In this document: in pieces, positions 1-8,644 of the stretch
Position numbering within the stretch: the first letter of the stretch is position 1
Layout of the letters: each line of letters starts with the position of its first letter
Assembly (NCBI GenBank): GCA_029553475.1
Contig: JAKPKV010000096.1
Location: 1 to 54,308 of the forward strand
From: Armatimonadota bacterium
GTDB taxonomy: Bacteria; Armatimonadota; Hebobacteria; CAIYQO01
Reading direction: 5' to 3'
DNA length: 54,308 bases
Position numbers and translations under genes: made by a program
Notes under the pieces: model-generated
Databases searched by the model: none
Told to the model about the DNA's origin: nothing
The model's input: only the letters and a program-made list of their open reading frames with translations

Positions 1-37
1 GGGGGGCGATCATCTGTTTGTTGGTGGCGCTACACAT
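1..37 (-). CDS. Unidentified gene, 5' end only
   Basis: A minus-strand ATG at 37-35 is preceded by a strong AGGAGG ribosome binding site at 50-45, with 7 nt of spacing, and stays open to the window edge. Only the first 12 codons are visible (starts MCSATNKQ), so no function can be given. It would be transcribed divergently from the metal ATPase, the two sharing the roughly 210 bp between them. The call rests on the ribosome binding site alone. Confidence 0.4.
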   Translation of the reverse strand, partial: MCSATNKQMIAP

Positions 38-249
38 CAGGATACCTCCTTCTCAAGTACGCGGCGCAGCCAAGCGTCCACTCGCGGCGCCTGCTACACC
101 TATAACTAAATGTTACGGCTGGTACCACCGTTTGTCAAGCGGTCGCTAGGGTCCGCCGCGCGTGATCCGCGTTTGTCAGTCGAATATCCCCCTCCCCGCA
201 TGCTCGCGTGATACAGTGTGCGCAACGGTGGCGAAGAGGAGACCAGCGC

Positions 250-2325
250 ATGCGAGACCACGCCCAACCTGCGGGGCACGCCGTGCCCGCGAAGCACGGT
301 GATGCCACGCCCGACGCCGCTGAGCGACACGGCGTGCGCCACACGGGCATGGAAGAGGATTTCAGGCGGCGCTTTTTCGTCACCGCGGCGCTCACCCTCC
401 CCGTGCTCGCGCTCTCGCCGATGATTCAGCAGTGGCTCGGTTTCTCCCTCGCCTTTCCCGGTCAGTTGCCGCTCCTCTGGGCGCTGGCGACCGTCATCGC
501 CGTCTGGGGCGCCTGGCCCTTTTATCGCGGCGCCGCGCGGGCGCTGCCGGCCGGCGTCCTGGATATGAACGTGCTGGTCTCGCTCGCCGTCGCCGCGGGC
601 TACCTGTTCAGCACGGCGGCAACGTTCCTCGTCACCGCGCCCGAATTCTACTGGGAAATCAGCACGCTGGTCGTCTTCCTCCTCTTCGGGCACTGGATGG
701 AGATGCGCGCGCTGCGCGGGGCCACCGGGGCGCTGCGCGCGCTCCTCACGCTCATCCCCCCCTCGGCGACGCGGGTGGTGGACGATCACACGGAAACCGC
801 GCCGACGGAGGCGTTGCGGCAGGGCGATATCCTGCTCGTGCGCCCGGGTGACCAGGTGCCGATTGATGGCGAAGTGCGCGACGGCGAGAGCGAGGTGAAC
901 GAGGCGATGGTGACCGGCGAGTCGCGCCCGGTGCCGAAATCGCCCGGCGATCGCGTCATCGGCGGCACGCAAAACGGCACGGGCGCGTTCCGCATGCGCG
1001 TCACCGCCACCGGCGCGGAGACCGCCATCGCGCAAATCGTCGCGCTCATCACCGCGGCGCAGGCTTCGAAAACCCGCGCGCAGCGGCTGGCGGACGCGGC
1101 CGCGCACTACCTGACGATCATCGCGCTGGTCGTCGGCATCGGCGCCTTCGCGTGCTGGAGCCTGTTCACCGGCGAAGGCCCGGTCTTCGCCCTGCTGCGC
1201 ATGGTGACCGTCTTCGTCATCGCCTGTCCGCATGCGCTCGGCCTGGCGATCCCGACAGTCGTCATCATCGCCAGCGCGCTGGGGGCGCACGCCGGCATCC
1301 TCATCCGCAATAACGAGGCGGCGGAGACGGCCATCCGGCTGGACAGCATCATCTTCGATAAAACCGGCACGTTGACGCGCGGCGAGTTCGGCGTCACGGA
1401 TCTCCTGCCGATGGAGGCGGTGGAGGAGCAGGAGCTGCTGCGCCTTGCCGCGGCGCTGGAAGCGCATTCGGAACATGCGCTCGCCCGCGGCATCGCGCGC
1501 GCGGCGGAGGAACGCGCGCTCACGCCGCCCCCCGCCGAGGATTTTCGTGCGATCCCCGGACGCGGCGCGCAGGCGCGGATAGCGGGCGCGATCATTGCTG
1601 GCGGCAATCAGCGCCTCATGGCCGATAGCGGCGTTGACATCGCCTCGGCCGCGGCGGACGTCGAACGGCTCACCCGGCAGGGAAAAACCGTCATTTACCT
1701 CGCGCGCGATGCCCGGCTCATCGGCCTGCTGGCCCTCGCCGACGTCATCCGCCCGGAATCGTATCAGGCGGTGCGCGACCTGAAAGCGCGCGGACTCGAC
1801 GTGGCGATGCTGACCGGCGATCACGCGCACGTCGCCGCGTATGTCGCCGGCGAACTCGGCCTCGATCGCTACTTCGCCGATGTGCCGCCCGGCGGGAAGG
1901 CGGAGACGGTCAAAGCGCTACAGGCGACGGGGAAACGCGTGGGGATGGTCGGCGACGGCATCAACGACGCGCCGGCGCTGATCCAGGCGGACGTGGGGAT
2001 CGCCATCGGCGCGGGCACCGCGGTGGCGATTGCGTCCGCCGATATCGTGCTGGTGCGCAATGACCCGCGCGACGTGGTGCGCCTGCTGCGGCTCAGCCGC
2101 GCCACGGTGCGCAAGATGAAACAGAACCTGGCATGGGCGACCGGATATAACGTCATCGCGCTCCCGGTGGCGGCGGGCGTATTCGCCCCGTTCGGCATCG
2201 TGCTGCGCCCGGAATGGGCGGCGCTCATCATGGCCGCCTCTACCATCATCGTGGTCATCAACGCCGCGCTGCTGCGTCGCGCGCGCATCACCGGCGCGCC
2301 GGCCGCGCAGAGCGGAGACGTCTGA
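250..2325 (+). CDS. CopB-like heavy-metal P1B-type ATPase
   Basis: This is a 691-residue metal-transporting P-type ATPase of the inner membrane. Visible motifs are TGES (222-225, actuator domain), CPH in the sixth membrane helix (326-328), the phosphorylated aspartate in DKTGT (D370), and GDGINDAP (568-575). CPH rather than CPC, a His-rich N-terminus (several His in the first 35 residues) and no N-terminal CxxC domain fit the CopB/P1B-3 group, usually assigned to copper or silver export. The ATG at 250 is chosen because GAGGAG lies about 10 nt upstream; the in-frame ATG at 208 lacks a good site and precedes a non-conserved tail. It converges on the oxidoreductase gene, 9 nt away. Metal specificity is inferred from the motif only. 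Confidence 0.88.
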   Translation: MRDHAQPAGHAVPAKHGDATPDAAERHGVRHTGMEEDFRRRFFVTAALTLPVLALSPMIQQWLGFSLAFPGQLPLLWALATVIAVWGAWPFYRGAARALPAGVLDMNVLVSLAVAAGYLFSTAATFLVTAPEFYWEISTLVVFLLFGHWMEMRALRGATGALRALLTLIPPSATRVVDDHTETAPTEALRQGDILLVRPGDQVPIDGEVRDGESEVNEAMVTGESRPVPKSPGDRVIGGTQNGTGAFRMRVTATGAETAIAQIVALITAAQASKTRAQRLADAAAHYLTIIALVVGIGAFACWSLFTGEGPVFALLRMVTVFVIACPHALGLAIPTVVIIASALGAHAGILIRNNEAAETAIRLDSIIFDKTGTLTRGEFGVTDLLPMEAVEEQELLRLAAALEAHSEHALARGIARAAEERALTPPPAEDFRAIPGRGAQARIAGAIIAGGNQRLMADSGVDIASAAADVERLTRQGKTVIYLARDARLIGLLALADVIRPESYQAVRDLKARGLDVAMLTGDHAHVAAYVAGELGLDRYFADVPPGGKAETVKALQATGKRVGMVGDGINDAPALIQADVGIAIGAGTAVAIASADIVLVRNDPRDVVRLLRLSRATVRKMKQNLAWATGYNVIALPVAAGVFAPFGIVLRPEWAALIMAASTIIVVINAALLRRARITGAPAAQSGDV

Positions 2326-2334
2326 CGCGCGCCG

Positions 2335-3291
2335 CTACCCCGGCAGGTCATCCAGGTGCCGTACCTGCCCGCCCGCCTCACGACTGGCGATGCCGGCGAT
2401 GACCAGGCGCATCAGTTCGACCGTCTCCGCGAACGGGAACGGATGGACGCCGGTGCGCAGGTAGTCCACGAAGGCCGCGAGCTGCGCTTTGAACGCGGAG
2501 AAGGTGTCGCGGAAGACGGCGTGCGCGGCGCCCGCCGTGCCGCAGAGCTGCAGGCAGCCGAAGGCGCCGCACATGTCGGCGCTGGCGACGACCACGGCGT
2601 CCACGCCCGCGCGGTGGGTGAGATGCACGACGTTGCGCTCCGCCGTGCCGGTGTTGCGCGCGCTCTGGAAGCCGGGGCCGAGGATGGGGTAGATCGCCTC
2701 CAGCGCGTGGATGCCGTAGCGCTCCCAGCTCTTCGGCGTGGTGATGGAGACGAAGCGCAGATCGCCCAGCTCGCGCGTGGACAGCCGGTAGGGCAGAAAC
2801 TCCTTCGCGTAGCGCATGCAGCTCGACGACATGAACGGTTTGCCCGCTTCCGCCCAGGCGATGACGGTGCGCAAATCTGCCGCGTTGTCGGTCAGCGGCT
2901 TGTCTATGAAGACCGGCACCCCCGCTTCGATGAAGGGGCGGGCGCGCTCGACGTGCTCGCCCCCGATATCCGTCGCCACGATCACCGCGTCCACCGCGCC
3001 GAGCATGGCGGCGGGGTCATCCACCACCCGCGGGATATGGCTGCACGCGGCCACGTGCTCGGCGGTGAAGCCGCCGTCGCCGGCACAGTGGATATGCGTC
3101 ACGCGGGCATCGGGGATCCGCAGCGTCTCCGGCGGCTGCTGATTCAGATACTGCGGAATCCCCGGAAAGGGGCACTCGCGCGTCATCCGCTCGCGGTCAT
3201 ACCCGTTGAAGATGGCGCTCCAGGAGTAGGGATGCCCGTTGCCGGCCGTGCAGCCGAGCATCCCCAAGCGCAGGACGTCGCGCGTGATCAT
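2335..3291 (-). CDS. Gfo/Idh/MocA-family NAD(P)-dependent oxidoreductase
   Basis: A 318-residue protein with an N-terminal Rossmann fold (starts MITRDVLRLGMLG) and the family's lysine motif as FIDKP near residue 130, followed by an alpha/beta substrate domain. Members oxidise or reduce sugars, inositols and related compounds with a nicotinamide cofactor; the substrate here cannot be told. The start at 3291 is supported by a purine-rich site (GGAGAGG) just upstream and by the position of the Rossmann motif. It is the last gene of a minus-strand group behind the aldo/keto reductase (49 nt gap) and the two may share a pathway. The glycine motif is atypical (GCTAGNG), so cofactor binding is worth checking. 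Confidence 0.8.
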   Translation of the reverse strand: MITRDVLRLGMLGCTAGNGHPYSWSAIFNGYDRERMTRECPFPGIPQYLNQQPPETLRIPDARVTHIHCAGDGGFTAEHVAACSHIPRVVDDPAAMLGAVDAVIVATDIGGEHVERARPFIEAGVPVFIDKPLTDNAADLRTVIAWAEAGKPFMSSSCMRYAKEFLPYRLSTRELGDLRFVSITTPKSWERYGIHALEAIYPILGPGFQSARNTGTAERNVVHLTHRAGVDAVVVASADMCGAFGCLQLCGTAGAAHAVFRDTFSAFKAQLAAFVDYLRTGVHPFPFAETVELMRLVIAGIASREAGGQVRHLDDLPG

Positions 3292-3297
3292 CGTCTC

Positions 3298-3338
3298 ACC
3301 TCTCCCCTCCTCCCCGCGGCAGGGAGGGAGGGACCAGC
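3298..3338. repeat. G/C-tract palindromic repeat, copy 1
   Basis: The gap between the aldo/keto reductase and the oxidoreductase is an imperfect hairpin of C-rich and G-rich tracts around a CCGCGGCAGGG core. Similar elements lie at 8041-8135 and 48397-48448. Here it also supplies the ribosome binding site of the downstream gene. It may be a dispersed palindromic repeat of the host genome. Confidence 0.35.
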
Positions 3339-3340
3339 GG

Positions 3341-4447
3341 TCATTTCTTCGCCAGCGCCGTCTCCGCCGCGTCGCCCACCTCGCGGATGCGGGCGATGAT
3401 GGGCAGGTGCTGGGTGCAGACGGCTTCGCAGGCGCCACAGGCGGTGCAGCGATCGAAGTAGTCGCGTTCCTTCAGCAGGCTCCAGTGCCAGCTCAGCCGG
3501 TTGGCGATATCCTGGGTCTTGCCGCTGAGCAGATACTGGTTATACGCATCCATCAGCTTCGGGATGGGCAGCTCTACCGGGCACTGATCACAATACTGGC
3601 ACCCGGTGCACATGGTATCGAACGACGCCGTCATCCCGGCGCGCATCGCCGCCAGCCGCTCATCCGTCAGCGGGACGAAGCCATCCACCGCGCGCACGGC
3701 TTCCCGCACCTGCGCGTCCGTGCTGAATCCCACCAGCGCGGTGGTGATGCGCGGATCATGAATGAGGAAGCGCAACGCGGCCTCCACCACCGTCTCGTCG
3801 TCGCGCGACTTCAGGAAGGCGAAGCGGTCGGGATGCTGCGGGATGATGCCGCCGCCGAGCGGATTCATGGCGATGACGCCGATGCCTTGCGCCGCCGCGG
3901 CGTTGAGCGCGGGCTCGCGGTAGAGAAAATTCATCGGCGAATAGCCGAGCAGGATGCTTTCGAAAGGATAATCCTCGAGCATCACGCGGATCTCATCGCC
4001 GGACATGTGCGAGGAGACGGCGATGTGGCGGATTAAGCCCTCCGCCTTCAGCTGCTCGAATTCGCGCAAAATCCCCTTGCGCTGCCGGTACGCCTCCGGG
4101 CTGAGCAAACACCAGAAGTGATAGAAATCGAGGTAGTCCAGCCCCATGCGCGTGAGCGACGTTTCGAGATCGCGGCGCAGATCATCCGCCGTATTCGCGA
4201 AGGTTTTCGAGGCCACGTAGAAGGGGCGCGCCGCGCGCGTCGGCTTCATCGCTTTCAGCGCGTGGCCAAACAGCTCTTCCGACTTGCCATAGCCGATGGC
4301 GGTATCGAAGTAATTGATGCCGGCGTCATAGGCCGCCAGCATCAGCGCCGCGCAGGCATCGGGATCGTCCGGATTCGCAAAACGCATGCCGCCAAAACCG
4401 ATCACGGACAGCGACAGACCGGTAGACGGATGGGTGCGATACAGCAT
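3341..4447 (-). CDS. Aldo/keto reductase with C-terminal ferredoxin-like domain
   Basis: A 368-residue protein. Residues 1-265 form an aldo/keto reductase barrel with the catalytic tetrad visible as D48, Y53, K81 and H110. The C-terminal 90 residues carry two four-cysteine iron-sulfur motifs, C280/C283/C286/C289-Pro and C334/C337/C340/C344, like bacterial ferredoxins. Such fusions are common in anaerobes and are thought to couple aldehyde or ketone reduction to iron-sulfur electron transfer; no substrate is known here. The ATG at 4447 has a GGAGAG site about 6 nt upstream. It lies 78 nt downstream of proA and 49 nt upstream of the oxidoreductase, so cotranscription is plausible. Confidence 0.9.
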   Translation of the reverse strand: MLYRTHPSTGLSLSVIGFGGMRFANPDDPDACAALMLAAYDAGINYFDTAIGYGKSEELFGHALKAMKPTRAARPFYVASKTFANTADDLRRDLETSLTRMGLDYLDFYHFWCLLSPEAYRQRKGILREFEQLKAEGLIRHIAVSSHMSGDEIRVMLEDYPFESILLGYSPMNFLYREPALNAAAAQGIGVIAMNPLGGGIIPQHPDRFAFLKSRDDETVVEAALRFLIHDPRITTALVGFSTDAQVREAVRAVDGFVPLTDERLAAMRAGMTASFDTMCTGCQYCDQCPVELPIPKLMDAYNQYLLSGKTQDIANRLSWHWSLLKERDYFDRCTACGACEAVCTQHLPIIARIREVGDAAETALAKK

Positions 4448-4525
4448 GAATCTCTCCTTGTCGGTGGTGAAAAGGTTCCGTTCACCATTCCCCGCGCCCG
4501 CGCGCGGTTCCTCGTGTTGATGCGC

Positions 4526-5773
4526 TCATTTTCGCAGGTGCCCCGCGCCGTAGGCGACCCACTTGCGGCAGGTGAGCTCGTCGGGGCCGACGGGGCCGCG
4601 GGCGTGGAGCTTGTCGGTGCTGATGCCGACCACCGCCCCCAGGCCGTAGTCGCCGCCGCCGGAGAGGCGGGTGGAGGCGTTCACCAGCACGGAGGCGGCA
4701 TCCACCCCGGCCACGAAGCGGTCGGCGAGCGCCATGCTGCCGGTGATGATGCCGTCGGTATGCCCGGAGCCGTAGGTCGTGATATGCGTGATGGCCGCTT
4801 CCACGCCGTCCACCACGCGGACGGCGAGGATGGGCGCCAGGTATTCGGTGGACCAGTCGTCCTCGGTGGCGGCGTCCATCGGCACGACGGCGCGGGCGCG
4901 CGCATCGCCGCGCAATTCCACGCCCTGCGCCCGCAACGCCGCCGCCAGCGCGGGCAGCACGCGCTCCGCCGCGCCGGCGTCCACGAGCAGGGTCTCCAGC
5001 GCGTTGCAGACTTCCACCTTTTCGCATTTCGAGTTCACCACCACCGCCACCGCCATCTCGAGGTCGGCGTCGGCGGCGATATACTGGTGGCAGATGCCGT
5101 CGTAATGCTTGATGACCGGGATGCGGCTCTCGGCGGCGATGCGCGCGATGAGCGATTGGCCGCCGCGGGGGATGATGACGTCAATGAAGCGATCGAGCTG
5201 GAGCAATGCCCCGACCGCCGCGCGATCGGGCGTGCGCACGGTCTGCACCGCGTCAGCGGGCACGCCCGCCGCCGCCGCCGCGGCAGCCATGAGCTCGGCG
5301 AGCAGGGTATTCGTGCGCAGCGCCTCGGAACCGCCGCGCAGGATGACGGCGTTGCCGCTCTTCACGCAGACCGCCGCCGCGTCGGTGGTGACGTTGGGCC
5401 GGGACTCGTAAATGATGCCGATGACGCCCAGCGGCACGCTCACCCGCATGACCCGCAGGCCCGACGGCCGCACATGGCCGTTGCTGATCACGCCCAGCGG
5501 GTCCGGCAGCGCCGCCACCGCGATCAGCCGGTCATGCATGGAGCACAGCGTCCGCTCCGACAGGCGCAGCCGCTGCACCAGCGGACCGGAAAGGCCGCCG
5601 GCCTCCGCGTCCGCCAGGTCCGCCGCGTTCGCCCGTTGAATCTCCGCCGTATGCGCCCGCAGCGCCGCCGCCATCTCCCGCAGCGCCGCCGCGCGCACCG
5701 CGCCTGACAGCGCGCCCAGCGCCCGCCCGGCATCACGCGCGCGCCGCGCCATGTCGTAGATTTCAGCCGTCAT
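4526..5773 (-). CDS. proA: Gamma-glutamyl phosphate reductase (proline biosynthesis)
   Basis: A 415-residue aldehyde-dehydrogenase-fold enzyme that reduces gamma-glutamyl phosphate to glutamate semialdehyde with NADPH, the second step of proline synthesis. The length is standard. Diagnostic stretches include IYESRPNVT (121-129), the nucleotide-site motif ILRGGSEA, and the catalytic cysteine C255 in VCNALE. The glutamate kinase gene proB, its usual neighbour, is not in the window; instead a TIM-barrel isomerase gene ends 9 nt upstream. The start codon is well placed relative to the conserved N-terminus. No anomalies seen. Confidence 0.96.
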   Translation of the reverse strand: MTAEIYDMARRARDAGRALGALSGAVRAAALREMAAALRAHTAEIQRANAADLADAEAGGLSGPLVQRLRLSERTLCSMHDRLIAVAALPDPLGVISNGHVRPSGLRVMRVSVPLGVIGIIYESRPNVTTDAAAVCVKSGNAVILRGGSEALRTNTLLAELMAAAAAAAGVPADAVQTVRTPDRAAVGALLQLDRFIDVIIPRGGQSLIARIAAESRIPVIKHYDGICHQYIAADADLEMAVAVVVNSKCEKVEVCNALETLLVDAGAAERVLPALAAALRAQGVELRGDARARAVVPMDAATEDDWSTEYLAPILAVRVVDGVEAAITHITTYGSGHTDGIITGSMALADRFVAGVDAASVLVNASTRLSGGGDYGLGAVVGISTDKLHARGPVGPDELTCRKWVAYGAGHLRK

Positions 5774-5782
5774 GCCGGTATC

Positions 5783-6811
5783 CTACCACGGGGGCGCCGG
5801 CTTGCCAACGGGGGTCGCGTTCGCCTTCACCAGCGTTTTCACATATGCGACACTCTCGACAACGGCGTCATCCACCCACTGTAAAAACCGCGCGCCGTCG
5901 GCAGGCGGCAGGTGCGCCGGATTCCGGTAGTTGGGATAGGGGGCAACGCAGGCCGGGTCATACGGAGGCGACATCAGACGGAACGCGCCGCGCCCGAGCC
6001 GTTCGCCGCCGCCCTGCCCTTCCGGCAGGCGGAAGGCGGCGCGGTATCCGTAGCAGACTTCAATGCAGAGACGCATGAGTGTCGTCGCGTCGGAGAGGAC
6101 ACGGCAGCATGCCGGCAGATCAATGGTGCCGCGGCCAAGCGGCACGCCCACGACATACGGTGCATCGCCATCCAGGATGACGGCGTGATCTTTGACGTGC
6201 GTGCTGATGGCCCAGGGGGCCATCGCCGCCACCGCCGCCACCGGATCTTCCCAGACGGTCATCATATTGCCGGTATCAATGAGAATCCCCACCCACTCGC
6301 TGTCCAGCGCGCGCACCAGCGCGATCACCTGCGCCGAGGTCTCGTATTCGTGGTTCTCCAGCGCCAACCGGATACCGTATCGCTCGCACAACGGCAACAC
6401 GGATTGGATCGCCGGGATCGCCTGCTTCAGATCGTCATCCAGGCCGCCGCCGGGTCTCATGTAGGCGCCAAGGGCCGCCCCATGCAGCTCATCCGGGATA
6501 CTGACGTAAGTGCGCAGCGTATCCGCCCCCAGCGCGGCGGCGATCTCCAGCGCCCGGGTCAGCGTATCCCGGTCATAGGTGCGCGTATCAACCTCGACAA
6601 AAAGGCCTGACGCGTCACACAGCGCCCGTATCGCCCGCAGATGCGCCGGGTCGTCACCCCCCAGCATCCCCCAGTGATCCTGCGGGACGCCGATGTTGAG
6701 CTGCACGCCGTCCAGACCGAGGGCAGCGGCGCGCCGGACGAATCCGCAGACATCCATGCGCCCGGCCATGAACCAGGGCAGATAACTGAACGTTTCCAAT
6801 CCGATACGCAT
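5783..6811 (-). CDS. Sugar phosphate isomerase/epimerase-like TIM-barrel protein
   Basis: A 342-residue xylose-isomerase-like TIM barrel. The expected divalent-metal ligands are visible in order: glutamate in LALENHE (about 150), aspartate in LIDTGN (about 178), histidine in STHVKDH (about 205) and glutamate in LCIEVCYG (about 248). Families with this fold isomerise or epimerise sugars, inositols or hydroxypyruvate; the reaction here is unknown. It is the first gene of the minus-strand group with proA, the aldo/keto reductase and the oxidoreductase. The last two, with this gene, suggest carbohydrate catabolism, proA being a probable bystander. Confidence 0.8.
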   Translation of the reverse strand: MRIGLETFSYLPWFMAGRMDVCGFVRRAAALGLDGVQLNIGVPQDHWGMLGGDDPAHLRAIRALCDASGLFVEVDTRTYDRDTLTRALEIAAALGADTLRTYVSIPDELHGAALGAYMRPGGGLDDDLKQAIPAIQSVLPLCERYGIRLALENHEYETSAQVIALVRALDSEWVGILIDTGNMMTVWEDPVAAVAAMAPWAISTHVKDHAVILDGDAPYVVGVPLGRGTIDLPACCRVLSDATTLMRLCIEVCYGYRAAFRLPEGQGGGERLGRGAFRLMSPPYDPACVAPYPNYRNPAHLPPADGARFLQWVDDAVVESVAYVKTLVKANATPVGKPAPPW

Positions 6812-7077
6812 GGCGCATCCCCCGTCAACCAGTATCGCCTCGCGTTATTCTACGCCACCGCGCCGCGGTCAGGCAACGCCCCGGTGCATGATCATCAACG
6901 ATGATGACCGGACCATGCCTGTGGACATCGGCGGCGCACGCCCCCGGCTGCCGGCGACTGACGGGAGGGAACGCGCACAGCGGGCAGACCGGCGATGAGA
7001 CTTTAGACGCCATACATGCGCGTACTCCGGGTATACATCATATCGCTGACAATACACACAGGAGGGAGGGGCACGTG

Positions 7078-7824
7078 ATGAAAGCGTTTGTGGCGGGGTT
7101 CGCGGTGCTGGCGGGGCTCATGGCGGTGACTCCATCCGCGGCATGGGCGCAGATGGGCGCCACCGTTGCCTTCGGGCAGCAGGGAGCCTACCGCGGCTAT
7201 TTCGTCCCGGGCGGAGAGGGGGCGCGACTGCCCGGCATCGTGCTGATCCACGAGTGGTGGGGCTTGAACAGCGCCATGAAGGCGGAGGCGGACAAGTACG
7301 CCGGGGCCGGGTATAACGTGCTGGCGGTGGACCTGTTCGGCAAGGTCGCCACCACACCGGAGGAAGCGAGGAAGCAGGTGCAGGAATTAGCCCAGCAAGC
7401 CGCGACGGCCCACCTGCTGGCGGCGGCGAACTACCTGCGGGCACTGCCGAACTCCAATGGGCGGGTGGGCAGTCTGGGCTGGTGTTTCGGCGGGGGACAG
7501 TCGCTCACGCTGGCGATCCATGATCCCAGGCTCAACGCGGCGGTCATCTATTATGGCCAGCCGGTAAGCGACCCGCGGCAACTGGCGAAGATTACGGCTC
7601 CTCTTCTCGGCCACTTCGGCGAGGCGGACCAGTCCATTCCGCTCGCGCGGGTCAACGAGTTTCGCCAGGCATTGGCCGCTGCCGTCGTCGCGCACCTCAT
7701 CTACACCTATCCCGACGCGGGCCATGCCTTCGCGAACCCCACCAACACCAATGCCTACCAGCGTGACGCGGCCATGACGGCGAACAAACGGACGGAGGAA
7801 TTTTTGCACCGATATCTCAAATAA
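7078..7824 (+). CDS. Secreted dienelactone hydrolase-family protein
   Basis: A 248-residue alpha/beta hydrolase with a cleavable signal peptide (hydrophobic core 4-22, AWA-Q cleavage near residue 24). The dienelactone hydrolase triad is visible as C136 in GWCFGGG, D184 and H216, with the supporting glutamate E59 in IHEWWG. The family opens lactones or esters; as an exported enzyme it probably acts outside the cytoplasm on an unknown ester. The ATG at 7078 is preceded by AGGAGGGAGGGG. It stands alone, with 266 bp before it in which I see no gene. A GTG at 7075 is an alternative start. Confidence 0.87.
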   Translation: MKAFVAGFAVLAGLMAVTPSAAWAQMGATVAFGQQGAYRGYFVPGGEGARLPGIVLIHEWWGLNSAMKAEADKYAGAGYNVLAVDLFGKVATTPEEARKQVQELAQQAATAHLLAAANYLRALPNSNGRVGSLGWCFGGGQSLTLAIHDPRLNAAVIYYGQPVSDPRQLAKITAPLLGHFGEADQSIPLARVNEFRQALAAAVVAHLIYTYPDAGHAFANPTNTNAYQRDAAMTANKRTEEFLHRYLK

Positions 7825-7835
7825 GCGCCGCCGGC

Positions 7836-7868
7836 GGGGCATGTCGGACACGGGCGCAGGCATGCCCC
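7836..7868 (+). terminator. Possible hairpin terminator after the hydrolase gene
   Basis: GGGGCATG (7836-7843) can pair with CATGCCCC (7861-7868), 12 nt after the stop codon. There is no T-run, so it could be a weak or Rho-assisted terminator, or just an RNA 3' end structure. The stretch 7869-8040 holds no gene I can support. Confidence 0.3.
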
Positions 7869-8040
7869 CACACCGCAGCACCGCCGGGCGATTTCGGGCC
7901 GCGGGCTTGCGCACGGTTCCTCTCGCGCTTCAGCGTCCGTCCCCTGGCCGCGACACACGGCACGCCCGCCACCCGAAGCCGTCACGTGCAACCGTAAGAG
8001 TTCAGTTTTGTCAGCATGTCGCCGATTGATGTGAAACCTA

Positions 8041-8135
8041 ACCCCCCACCCCCCTTCCCTGACAGGGAAGGGGGAGTGATGGGTGCGCAGATCCGGTGCT
8101 CCCCTCCCCGCTCAGGGGAGGGGCGGGGGGAGAGG
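8041..8135. repeat. Two adjacent G/C-tract palindromes, copy 2 of the dispersed repeat
   Basis: Two perfect hairpins lie 26 nt apart: an 11 bp stem with a 3 nt loop (8050-8060 with 8064-8074) and a 9 bp stem with a 5 nt loop (8101-8109 with 8115-8123). Their CCCCTTCCC and CCCCTCCCC arms match the elements at 3298-3338 and 48397-48448. They sit in the intergenic region ahead of the first riboswitch promoter, consistent with a dispersed intergenic repeat. Confidence 0.5.
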
Positions 8136-8196
8136 TGGGTGGACAGACGCCACAGCATGCGGACAAGACTGAGGCTATCACGCGCAACCGGCATTG

Positions 8197-8225
8197 TTGA
8201 CGCGCGCGCGTTTTCCCGTTACACT
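8197..8225 (+). promoter_or_regulatory. Sigma70-type promoter of the cbiB operon
   Basis: TTGACG (8197-8202) and TACACT (8220-8225) are separated by exactly 17 nt and end just before the cobalamin aptamer, where a riboswitch transcript should begin. Five of six bases match the consensus in the -35 box. Confidence 0.65.
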
Positions 8226-8227
8226 AT

Positions 8228-8392
8228 CCCCAGATTCCTGATGTCGGGAAGCCGGTGAGAATCCGGCGCTGCCCCGCAACTGTCATCGCTGACGAACGTC
8301 GCAAAGATGCCACTGTCCTCCGTAGCCTTGGCGAAGGAGGATGGGAAGGTGCGATCAGTAGGGTGACGCGAAAGCCAGGAGACCGGTCAGGG
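8228..8392 (+). promoter_or_regulatory. Cobalamin riboswitch 1, leader of the de novo cobamide operon
   Basis: The conserved core is present: a GCCGGTGAGAATCCGGC stem region, the invariant GCTGCCCCGCAACTGT segment, and the B12 box GCCAGGAGACC near 8374-8384. Cobalamin riboswitches bind adenosylcobalamin or related cobamides and lower expression when it is abundant. The aptamer is followed by a leader of about 250 nt before cbiB. That leader ends in a hairpin that can mask the ribosome binding site, so control is probably translational. Confidence 0.93.
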
Positions 8393-8618
8393 AGTAACAC
8401 GACGAGATGCCTCGCGGGAGGCGTGCGTGCAGAGAGATGCGCGGCGGTATTCCGCCGCGATACCGGCTGTATTCCCATACGGCCGGCGTTCCTCTTGCCC
8501 CCTCCTCCGCCCGTCCTCTCGCCGATGTGGTCATCCCATGCGATGCCGCACGCGGAAAGGCGGGCTTCACCATGACGCACCTCATCGAGGATGCGTGGAC
8601 ACCGACGGCATCCCTGTC

Positions 8619-8635
8619 CTCCGTTCGCGAAGGAG
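8619..8635 (+). promoter_or_regulatory. Hairpin masking the cbiB ribosome binding site
   Basis: CTCC at 8619-8622 can pair with GGAG at 8632-8635, with TT/AA pairing inside, folding the AAGGAG (8630-8635) of cbiB into a stem 9 nt before the ATG. A pyrimidine-rich strand identical to part of the aptamer (TGTCCTCCG) is used, so alternative pairing between aptamer and platform is possible. Folding was judged by eye. Confidence 0.45.
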
Positions 8636-8644
8636 CGGCCACCG

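Noticed and set aside
208-249. Upstream ATG at 208 as the start of the metal ATPase
   Set aside because: It lacks a ribosome binding site, while the ATG at 250 has GAGGAG at the right distance.
106-1830. A 574-codon open frame on the minus strand opposite the metal ATPase gene, and many similar long antisense frames across the cobamide operons
   Set aside because: They are Arg/Ala/Gly-rich, lack ribosome binding sites and domains, and mirror the third-position GC of the real genes on the other strand.
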